Assembly: GCA_049679965.1 (NCBI GenBank)
Contig: JBAUGX010000256.1
Coordinates: forward strand, 1 to 5,933
DNA: 5,933 bases
Source: 2-12-FULL-65-11 sp049679965
GTDB lineage: Bacteria > Acidobacteriota > Vicinamibacteria > Vicinamibacterales > CAVVIG01
Reading direction: 5' to 3'
Notes under the pieces: generated by a model
Database searches by the model: none
The model's input: only the letters and a program-made list of their open reading frames with translations
Told to the model about the DNA's origin: nothing
Made by a program: the position numbers and the translations under genes
Shown: positions 1-4,443 of the stretch, piece by piece
Layout of the letters: each line of letters begins with the position of its first letter
How positions within the stretch are numbered: the stretch's first letter is position 1

Positions 1-1
1 G

Positions 2-412
2 CGCGGCGCCGCCGCGGCGAGCCCGCTTGATCCGTTTATTGGCACATGGCGGCTCGATCGCGCCAAGTCGACCTTCCCTGCTGCGGTGCCGGACTCGCGT
101 ACGCACACATTCGAAAAGGTCCCGACGGGCTTCAAACATACAACGCGCTCCGTTGTGAACGCGATCTCCGGTACGATCCAGTACACGTTCCAGCTCGACG
201 GGAAGGACTATCCGGCGGATCCCGCCATGGCGGTCAACACCATCGCGTTCAAGCAGATTGACGCCACCACCGTCGAACGGACCGGGAAGTATCAGGGCAT
301 GGTGACCGAGATGGCGACCTACAAAGTGTCGCCGGATGGAAAAGTCCTGACGATCACGCAGATGATCCTGGCCAACGACACGAGCAGCGTGCAGATCTTC
401 AACAAAGAATAG
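2..412 (+). CDS. Small secreted DPFIGTW-type protein, 5'-truncated by window edge
   Basis: The frame is open from the first bases of the window to the TAG at 410-412, giving 136 visible residues, so the true start lies upstream. The visible protein begins with an Ala-rich stretch (RGAAAASP), which looks like the end of a signal peptide. It continues with DPFIGTWRLDRAKSTF at about residues 10-25, then alternating beta-strand-like segments ending in TSSVQIFNKE. The GTW-x-L-D-x-x-KS opening is typical of small exported acidobacterial proteins with a lipocalin-like barrel, where the GTW marks the first strand. No catalytic motif is visible and no function can be assigned. A GTG at 86 could serve as an internal start, but it would remove the conserved GTW block, so the longer frame is preferred. 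The gene converges on the propeller gene at 436, and only 23 bases separate the two stop codons. No terminator hairpin is evident between them. Confidence 0.72.
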   Translation, partial: RGAAAASPLDPFIGTWRLDRAKSTFPAAVPDSRTHTFEKVPTGFKHTTRSVVNAISGTIQYTFQLDGKDYPADPAMAVNTIAFKQIDATTVERTGKYQGMVTEMATYKVSPDGKVLTITQMILANDTSSVQIFNKE

Positions 413-435
413 GTACGATCAAGACTTCTCTTTCC

Positions 436-1368
436 CTATCGTTCCGGCACGAGTGACGACCAGTTGCTCAGGACGCGGAGTGCGCCGTCGGCGGCGTCCT
501 GGAACGCGACCACCTGACCGCCAGACGACGCCGAGTACGCCAGGCGGCGAGACGCCGCGTCCATGCGCACGTGGTCGGCCAACGTGCCGGGCTTCCCGAT
601 AATCGCGGCCGTCGTGACGTCGAACCGCTGCGCGAGTACCTGCTCGTCGGATGAGTAGACGATGAAGGTGCCGGCGGGCGAGCCCGTCATTGCCTGCGGC
701 AGGAGCTTGATCGCATTGCCGCCGTCGAGCGTCGACAGCCACAGCCCGTGGCGTACGGCGGTGGCCGACCGCACGAAAAACAGGAAGAGCCTCGCACCTG
801 GCACGAACACGGGGGCCTCGTGCTGTTCGCCGTACAGGGCGCGCGTGATCGACTGAGCCGTGGCGCCTGCGGCGGCGTCGACGCGACGAATCGGCCAGCC
901 TCCGCCGGGTGCGAGCAGAAGGCTGCCGTCGACGCCCCAATCGAACCACGCGTTGGCGTCCAGATCGCAGATCGTGACCACCGGACCACCGCCCACGGGT
1001 ACGCGCCGAAGTTTCCCCTCAGACACGAACGCGACGTGCTGACCGTCTGGCGACCAGGCGGGCATCGATGTCGCGCCCTCTGTGCCTGCGAGCGGCCGTG
1101 CATCACGTCTCGCCAGATTCCACATCCAGATCTGGACGCGATCCGCCGAGCGCAACGTCATCGCGATTTCGGCGCCGTCGGGCGAGACGGCAAATCTCGC
1201 TGGATCCCCGGCAAATGCCGCCCCTTGCGGCAACTGGAGGACCTCCCGGCTGGGGAGCGAGGGGCCGTCGGCCGAACGGCGCCACAGAACGCCGGCGACC
1301 GCACCAAGCACGGCCACCGCCGCCATGGATCTGACAATCGATTGTCCGGTGACCCGCCACGGTGCCAT
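436..1368 (-). CDS. Membrane-anchored TolB/PD40 beta-propeller protein (kinase-less sensor-like domain)
   Basis: The protein has 310 residues. Residues 15-29 (MAAVAVLGAVAGVLW) form one membrane segment after a positively charged N-terminus, so the propeller should face the periplasm. PD40/WD40-like blades follow: FAVSPDGAEIAM near 59-70, LAGTEGATSMPAWSPDGQ near 93-110, GKLRRVPVGGGP near 118-129, then FVPGARLFLFF and LAQRFD. This blade series, including PLAGTEGAT and the GG-P-V-TICD stretch, is the pattern of the C-terminal propeller of acidobacterial Ser/Thr protein kinases. No kinase domain is present here, and the protein is shorter than the usual two-part propeller. The ending ALRVLSNWSSLVPER resembles the closing motif of those proteins, which suggests an internal loss. 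The ATG at 1368 was chosen because upstream codons would translate the G-rich repeat array; M15 (ATG at 1326) is an alternative. No Shine-Dalgarno sequence is visible. Binding partner and function are unknown. Confidence 0.8.
   Translation of the reverse strand: MAPWRVTGQSIVRSMAAVAVLGAVAGVLWRRSADGPSLPSREVLQLPQGAAFAGDPARFAVSPDGAEIAMTLRSADRVQIWMWNLARRDARPLAGTEGATSMPAWSPDGQHVAFVSEGKLRRVPVGGGPVVTICDLDANAWFDWGVDGSLLLAPGGGWPIRRVDAAAGATAQSITRALYGEQHEAPVFVPGARLFLFFVRSATAVRHGLWLSTLDGGNAIKLLPQAMTGSPAGTFIVYSSDEQVLAQRFDVTTAAIIGKPGTLADHVRMDAASRRLAYSASSGGQVVAFQDAADGALRVLSNWSSLVPER
1333..1346. repeat. Perfect 14-bp palindrome near the propeller gene start
   Basis: GACAATCGATTGTC reads the same on both strands. 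It lies within codons 8-12 of the propeller gene when the ATG at 1368 is used, or just upstream of the start if ATG 1326 is used. It could be an operator for a dimeric regulator or a chance coding palindrome. Only the symmetry is directly seen. Confidence 0.35.
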
Positions 1369-1378
1369 GTGACGGGGG

Positions 1379-1384
1379 ATTATA
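1379..1384 (-). promoter_or_regulatory. Candidate -10 box of the propeller gene (possibly leaderless)
   Basis: Read on the minus strand, 1384 to 1379 is TATAAT, an exact match to the sigma-70 -10 consensus. It lies 10 bases before the ATG at 1368, so initiation at the usual 6-8 bases downstream would give a transcript with almost no 5' leader. This fits the absence of a Shine-Dalgarno sequence. No convincing -35 hexamer exists at 16-18 bases; that position falls in the G-rich array. Confidence 0.4.
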
Positions 1385-1385
1385 T

Positions 1386-1438
1386 GGGGACTTGGGACTG
1401 GAATTGGGATTAGGGATTTGGGATTAGGGATTGGGAGG
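1386..1438 (+). repeat. G-rich heptamer array (GGGATTN), potential G-quadruplex
   Basis: The plus strand carries GGGATTA at 1406-1412, GGGATTT at 1413-1419, GGGATTA at 1420-1426 and GGGATT at 1427-1432, then a further GGGA. More degenerate units lie upstream (GGGGACTT, GGGACT, GGAATT). GGG tracts start at 1386, 1394, 1406, 1413, 1420, 1427 and 1433, plus GGGGG at 1374. The core has loops of 3-4 bases and fits the standard quadruplex pattern. The G-rich strand is the template strand for the two flanking minus-strand genes. The array supplies the stop codon of the HTH gene (TAA, complement of 1424-1426). G-rich heptamer arrays that fold into quadruplexes are known from Xanthomonas and Nostoc; whether this one is related is unknown. 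Confidence 0.85.
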
Positions 1439-2071
1439 TCCAGACGCGAGCCGCCGGAAGCCCAGCAGGTCACCCTTGCGGTGCAGCTGCGGATGGGCGG
1501 CCGCGTGCGTGTCGATGACCCACGCCGCCGGCGTACAGCCGAGCACGGCCAGGCTGATCGCATGATAGAGCACCGCCACGACCGCGAGCACGGACCAGCC
1601 GGAAACCGGTATCAGCGCCGCCAGCACCGCCGAGGCGAGCCCCACGACCGAAAGATCAAGGATGGCCGCGGTCACCCGCATGTGCCGCCGCTGGACAGCG
1701 CTCCAACGATCGAAGATCGTCGGCGCCGTCGCGCGACGCTCCCCTTCGGCCTGGGCCAGATCATCGTGCCAGTCCAGCTCGTGGCCGACGAGCGTGGCCT
1801 GCCCGCGCACGAGCGGCTCGGCCCGTCGATCGCCCTGCGGAAACTCGCGGCAGAATTCGTCGACCGTCTCGTCGGGATCAAGGCCGACCATCTGCGCGTA
1901 CTCGCGAATGTACCCGCGCGCGTAGATGCCAGCCGGCCAGCGCCGGCAGTCGTTGCGCTCCATGTCCTCCCACAGATCGACGCTCACGTTGGTGCGGCGG
2001 GCGACGTCTTCGAGGGAGATGCCGCGGATCAGGCGCACACGGCGGAGAGTGGTTCCGAAGACCCCTGGCAT
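1424..2071 (-). CDS. RodZ-type HTH protein with two-helix, RDD-like membrane tail
   Basis: With the ATG at 2071 the protein has 215 residues; a TTG at 2116 would add 15. Residues 5-70 form a helix-turn-helix of the HTH_25/RodZ type: LRRVRLIRGISLEDVARRTN, then LWEDMERND and YARGYIREYAQMVGLDPDE. The RGY-R-YA-GLD run is typical of that family, and the canonical LP before it is WP here. A charged linker follows, then membrane segments near 134-156 and 158-180. The first membrane segment begins RRHMRVTAAILD, and the second ends GCTPAAW. These resemble the R-x-x-A-x-x-x-D opening and the G-x-TPG-x-x motif of RDD membrane proteins, so the tail is probably a divergent RDD domain. The HTH would lie in the cytoplasm, tethered to the membrane. 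No Shine-Dalgarno sequence is clear at either start. The last codons are written in G-rich repeat sequence, so the C-terminus may have been reset by the array. Confidence 0.75.
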   Translation of the reverse strand: MPGVFGTTLRRVRLIRGISLEDVARRTNVSVDLWEDMERNDCRRWPAGIYARGYIREYAQMVGLDPDETVDEFCREFPQGDRRAEPLVRGQATLVGHELDWHDDLAQAEGERRATAPTIFDRWSAVQRRHMRVTAAILDLSVVGLASAVLAALIPVSGWSVLAVVAVLYHAISLAVLGCTPAAWVIDTHAAAHPQLHRKGDLLGFRRLASGPPNP

Positions 2072-2253
2072 GGCCCAGGAACGTTCGCAAACGCTGTTCC
2101 AGCCAAATCTGTTCAAGTCGGGCCGGTAACTTACAGAGCCTGCTCGGCGGCTTACGAGTCCTGCAATCCGGTTACGGATTTGGCCGTGAGCCGTGTGTCA
2201 GTTTGGTGCTCTCCGTGTTCAGGGGTTTCTCACAATGGCAATCACGAGACGAC
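2072..2253. promoter_or_regulatory. Intergenic region upstream of the HTH gene with two inverted repeats
   Basis: This 182-base gap should hold the promoter of the HTH gene and the 3' end of the usp transcript. Two symmetries are visible. AATCCG-GTTA-CGGATT at 2165-2180 is a perfect 6-bp stem with a 4-base loop. An imperfect palindrome with outer arms GGAAC (2078-2082) and GTTCC (2096-2100) lies 7-29 bases before the ATG and could be an autoregulatory operator. No convincing -35/-10 pair was found, and neither stem is followed by a T-run, so no intrinsic terminator is called. Confidence 0.25.
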
Positions 2254-3177
2254 CTAGCGGGTGTGGATGACCCAGGTCGGGCACCTGGCCTGACGAATCA
2301 CCTGGCGAGCCACGCTGCCGAGCACGGTCGCTGCGACCGTGCCGCTATGCGAGGCCATGGCGATAACGTCGGCCCGCGTCCGTTTCGCCACGGCCAGAAT
2401 CGACTCGGGCACGTAGCCTGGAGTCTGCCCGACCACCACTTTGGCGGCGACACCGCGCTTTCTGGCGAGCGCCGCCCACGCACGGCCCTTCAACTGCCTG
2501 TCTGCCACATCGCGGTCGAAGAACTGCTGGTACAGCTGGACCGAATGGATCTGCTCGACGGTCGCCGGCACGAGGTACTCGCACTGCGTGAAGATTGTGA
2601 TCGTGGCCCGTCGGCGCTGCGCCGCCGGAAGAATCGCCTGGAAGGCCGCCCGCGAGCCCGCGCTGAAGTCGGTCGGAAACAGCAGACGGCGTACGCCGCG
2701 GAGGTCGACCACACTCGGATTGACGATGAGCAGCGGGAGGTCGGCGTGCAGCAACAAGGTCTCGGCAAAGCTGCCCATCACGAAGCGATCCAGCCGGGTG
2801 CGCGCGTGCGTGCTGACGGCGACAATCGACGCACGCGTCCGGCGCGCGTAGCGCAGCAGCGTGCTCACCGAGCTCCTCAGCGAGCGCGTATCCCCGAGCA
2901 AGACGGTCGGCGACGACACATTGGCGACCTTGGAGGCCGCCACCCACGTGGACAGGATCTTCTGCGCCTGCCGCTGATAGCGCACGCCCGGTGCCAGGAA
3001 CACACCCGGCGGAATTCTCAGCCCGTCAGGACTCACGATCGCCACCGGTTCGATCGGGAGCTTGGCGCGGCCCCGGAACGCCGCCACGGCCTTGAGCGTT
3101 TTGAGCTGCAGCGCCTTGTCTTCGGGAAACGGATCGACGGCCCAGATGATTCGACCGGGCTTTGGCTTCGCTGACAT
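2254..3177 (-). CDS. Tandem universal stress protein (two UspA domains)
   Basis: The protein has 307 residues, about twice the single-domain length. Domain 1 (about 8-153) starts GRIIWAVDPFPED and ends STHARTRLDRFVMGS...LPLLIVNP. Domain 2 (about 162-306) starts RRLLFPTDFSAGSRAAF and ends ASHSGTVAATVLGS...CPTWVIHTR. ATP-binding Usp domains end in G-x2-G-x9-G-S/T. Here the final G-S is kept in both domains, but the first two glycines are S and A in domain 1 (residues 122-136) and A and S in domain 2 (275-288), so nucleotide binding may be weak or absent. The role is probably cytoplasmic stress adaptation. The ATG at 3177 is well supported by AAGGAG eight bases upstream. The gene follows the yceI-like gene on the same strand after 32 bases, suggesting co-transcription. 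Confidence 0.9.
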   Translation of the reverse strand: MSAKPKPGRIIWAVDPFPEDKALQLKTLKAVAAFRGRAKLPIEPVAIVSPDGLRIPPGVFLAPGVRYQRQAQKILSTWVAASKVANVSSPTVLLGDTRSLRSSVSTLLRYARRTRASIVAVSTHARTRLDRFVMGSFAETLLLHADLPLLIVNPSVVDLRGVRRLLFPTDFSAGSRAAFQAILPAAQRRRATITIFTQCEYLVPATVEQIHSVQLYQQFFDRDVADRQLKGRAWAALARKRGVAAKVVVGQTPGYVPESILAVAKRTRADVIAMASHSGTVAATVLGSVARQVIRQARCPTWVIHTR

Positions 3178-3185
3178 TCGAGGAT

Positions 3186-3191
3186 CTCCTT
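3186..3191 (-). promoter_or_regulatory. Strong Shine-Dalgarno site of the usp gene
   Basis: On the minus strand these bases read AAGGAG, with 8 bases (ATCCTCGA) before the ATG at 3177. This is one of two strong ribosome binding sites in the window and fixes the start of the tandem Usp protein. Confidence 0.8.
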
Positions 3192-3209
3192 GAGCGGGTC
3201 TCGCGCGTG

Positions 3210-3785
3210 TCAGCGCAGCGCGATGTCGAATTGAATCTTGATCTCGTCTTTGACCTTCACCGTGCCGCCGCCGATGCTGATGGGCTCGATGCCGAAGTCC
3301 CGCTGCTTGATGAGCACGCTGCCGTGGTACTGACCATCCTGACGGTTGGTGTCAAATGTGACCGTCCGCGTCTGACCGTGAATCGTGAGTCGGCCGGTCA
3401 CTTTCCATCGATTCGCACCGGCCGCCGCGACCGTCGTGGAGGCGAACGTGATCTCGGGATAGGCCGCCGCGTCCAGCACGTCCTTGCCGAGCATCCGCGT
3501 CTGCACCTCGGGCCGTCGTTTGACGTCGAGGGTGGGGTCGAGCACCGTCAGGCTGGCCGTGCGAAAGGAGACCTCCACGGCCAGCGGTGCCTCTTCGGAC
3601 ACCGACCCGGCGGCGACTGGTGCGCTGATCACGTGATCGTGAGCGAAGGCGGAAAACAGCCCGGACTTGTACGCGTAGACGGTCACCGTCGATCGATCGG
3701 TGGCAATCGGCCTGGACTCGGCCCGAACGCCAGCCACGACGCCAACCACCATCGAGAGCGCCAGAAGAATCCGGCCCATGCGCAT
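3210..3785 (-). CDS. YceI-family periplasmic protein
   Basis: The protein has 191 residues, the normal YceI length. Residues 1-22 are a Sec signal peptide: charged MRMGR, a hydrophobic core LLALSMVVGVVAGV, and a VRA cleavage site before ES. The mature part has YceI hallmarks in order: VYAYKSGLFSAFAHDHVI at 36-53, VLDPTLDVKRRPEVQTRML at 81-99, AYPEITFAS at 108-116, GRLTIHGQTRTVTF at 131-144 and QRDFGIEPISIGGG at 161-174. YceI proteins form an 8-stranded lipocalin-like barrel that binds isoprenoid or other amphipathic lipids; the ligand here is not predictable. ATG 3785 and ATG 3779 are both possible starts, and neither changes the mature protein. A weak AGGG lies 5 bases before ATG 3785. A -10-like TACGAT (complement of 3794-3799) lies only 8 bases upstream. 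The gene is likely first in an operon with usp. Confidence 0.93.
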   Translation of the reverse strand: MRMGRILLALSMVVGVVAGVRAESRPIATDRSTVTVYAYKSGLFSAFAHDHVISAPVAAGSVSEEAPLAVEVSFRTASLTVLDPTLDVKRRPEVQTRMLGKDVLDAAAYPEITFASTTVAAAGANRWKVTGRLTIHGQTRTVTFDTNRQDGQYHGSVLIKQRDFGIEPISIGGGTVKVKDEIKIQFDIALR

Positions 3786-3819
3786 GAGGCCCTATCGTAA
3801 ACCAAAGGGGGATTGAAGA

Positions 3820-3867
3820 GATGTGAGGATGTGAGGATCTAAGGATCTAAGGATTTGAGGATCTGAT
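3820..3867 (+). repeat. 8-nt tandem array B1 (GATYTRAG), inverted relative to the other two
   Basis: Units in phase are GATGTGAG (3820-3827), GATGTGAG (3828-3835), GATCTAAG (3836-3843), GATCTAAG (3844-3851), GATTTGAG (3852-3859) and a decayed GATCTGAT (3860-3867). The purine-rich strand is the plus strand here, opposite to the arrays at 3929 and 4396. It lies upstream of both the yceI-like gene (-) and the four-helix-bundle gene (+). Confidence 0.9.
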
Positions 3868-3962
3868 AGATCGCAAGAATTGCCAGTGTCTCGTCGCGTG
3901 ACGTTGCAGACTTTGAAATGCCTAAATCCCCAGATCCTCAAATCCTTAGATCCTTAGATCCT
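3834..3962. repeat. Perfect 32-bp inverted repeat with 65-base spacer
   Basis: Bases 3834-3865 are the exact reverse complement of 3931-3962, so a 32-bp stem can form around bases 3866-3930. The arms are the array units of B1 and B2, and the order of unit variants (TAA, TAA, TGA) is preserved. This means one arm was copied and inverted rather than each being assembled independently. The spacer holds a smaller bulged stem: GTCTCGTC at 3888-3895 pairs with GACG at 3900-3903 and AGAC at 3908-3911. If transcribed toward the four-helix-bundle gene, it would form a large 5' leader hairpin; in DNA it could extrude as a cruciform. Confidence 0.9.
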
Positions 3963-3985
3963 TAGATCCTCAGATTCTCATGATC
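3929..3985 (-). repeat. 8-nt tandem array B2 (CTYARATC on plus strand)
   Basis: In-phase plus-strand units are CCCAGATC (3929-3936), CTCAAATC (3937-3944), CTTAGATC three times (3945-3968) and CTCAGATT (3969-3976), then a decayed CTCATGATC to 3985. The orientation matches the array at 4396-4443, so the four-helix-bundle gene sits between two direct copies. The array ends 31 bases before the gene's ATG. Confidence 0.9.
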
Positions 3986-4016
3986 TCCAGGCATCGGTCG
4001 TGCTAGCGGCGCCAGC

Positions 4017-4385
4017 ATGTCGTCACAGGCGGATGAACTACGTGCCCGCGCCAAGCGTTTTGCGGTGCGGATTCTCAGATTCGTTCGCACCTTACCTCGC
4101 GATCCGGCGACCGACGCTGTCGTGCGCCAACTCGCGCGGTCCGGCACGAGCGTTTCTGCCAACTACAGAGCTGCGGGTCGCGCACGCTCCCGTCAGGAGT
4201 TCATCGCCAAGATGGGCATCGTTGCAGAAGAGGCCGACGAAACCGAACACTGGCTGGACGTCCTGCGAGAAGGCAAACTGGCGTCAGGGCCGGAACTTGC
4301 GTGGTTGTGCGAGGAAAGTCGCGAGCTGCGGGCCATCTTCGTCGCATCTGCCGCAACCGCACGGGCGAATCATCGGAGGTCTTGA
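4017..4385 (+). CDS. Four-helix-bundle protein, 23S rRNA intervening-sequence (S23/bIVP) family
   Basis: The protein has 122 residues, the normal family length, and is helical throughout. The family signature is clear: RFAVRILRFVRTLP at 14-27, RQLARSGTSVSANYRAAGRA at 37-56, and EFIAKMGIVAEEADETEHWLDVL at 61-83, then a last helix, LCEESRELRAIF. Members were first found encoded in insertions of 23S rRNA genes but are mostly free-standing, as here. They form pentameric bundles like the Avd protein of diversity-generating retroelements and are thought to bind nucleic acid; the biochemical role is not established. An in-frame TGA at 3981-3983 and no other start codon make ATG 4017 the start. No clear Shine-Dalgarno sequence is present. 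The gene runs opposite to its neighbours, is bracketed by 8-nt repeat arrays, and looks like an inserted cassette. No rRNA or reverse transcriptase gene is nearby. Confidence 0.93.
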   Translation: MSSQADELRARAKRFAVRILRFVRTLPRDPATDAVVRQLARSGTSVSANYRAAGRARSRQEFIAKMGIVAEEADETEHWLDVLREGKLASGPELAWLCEESRELRAIFVASAATARANHRRS

Positions 4386-4399
4386 GGTCCCAGACCTCA
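4383..4399 (+). repeat. Short hairpin overlapping the four-helix-bundle stop codon
   Basis: TGAGGTC (4383-4389) and GACCTCA (4393-4399) form a perfect 7-bp stem with a CCA loop. The TGA stop codon is the first three bases of the stem, and the other arm runs into the first unit of the following array. No T-run follows, so it is not a standard intrinsic terminator. It may protect the mRNA 3' end. Confidence 0.5.
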
Positions 4400-4443
4400 G
4401 ATCCTCAGATCCTTAGATCCTCAGATCCTCAGATCCTCAGATC
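4396..4443 (-). repeat. 8-nt tandem array B3, six near-perfect units
   Basis: Six units with no gaps fill the space between two convergent genes: CTCAGATC, CTCAGATC, CTTAGATC, then CTCAGATC three times. Only one base differs across 48 bases. The array starts 10 bases after the four-helix-bundle stop and ends on the base before the complement of the propeller gene's stop codon (4444-4446). It is the most regular of the three arrays, suggesting recent expansion or homogenisation. Confidence 0.93.

Noticed and set aside
413..435. Intrinsic terminator between the first two convergent genes
   Set aside because: The 23-base gap has no stable stem and no T-run in either direction.
748..1413. Long plus-strand open frame opposite the TolB-like propeller
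   Set aside because: High GC content keeps antisense frames open. The protein has no family pattern and mirrors the propeller gene, whose minus-strand blades are clear.
1369..1563. N-terminal extension of the propeller protein upstream of ATG 1368
   Set aside because: The extension would be translated from the G-rich repeat and the HTH gene's 3' end in another frame. It has no protein-like pattern, and the chosen start gives a normal membrane-anchor N-terminus.
1418..2257. Long plus-strand open frame opposite the HTH gene
   Set aside because: Its product is Arg/His-rich with no recognisable domain, while the minus strand encodes a clear RodZ-type HTH.
2203..3174. 323-codon plus-strand open frame opposite the usp gene
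   Set aside because: It is longer than the real gene, but its composition is that of an antisense shadow. The minus strand has two Usp domains and a strong ribosome binding site.
3162..3800. Plus-strand open frame opposite the yceI-like gene
   Set aside because: The minus strand shows a signal peptide and all YceI motifs. The plus frame has no family features.
3866..4385. 23S rRNA intervening sequence or diversity-generating retroelement
   Set aside because: The bundle protein would fit either, but no rRNA sequence, reverse transcriptase or template/variable repeat is visible in the window.
3820..4443. CRISPR array
   Set aside because: Units are 8 bases and directly tandem with no unique spacers, and no cas genes are present.
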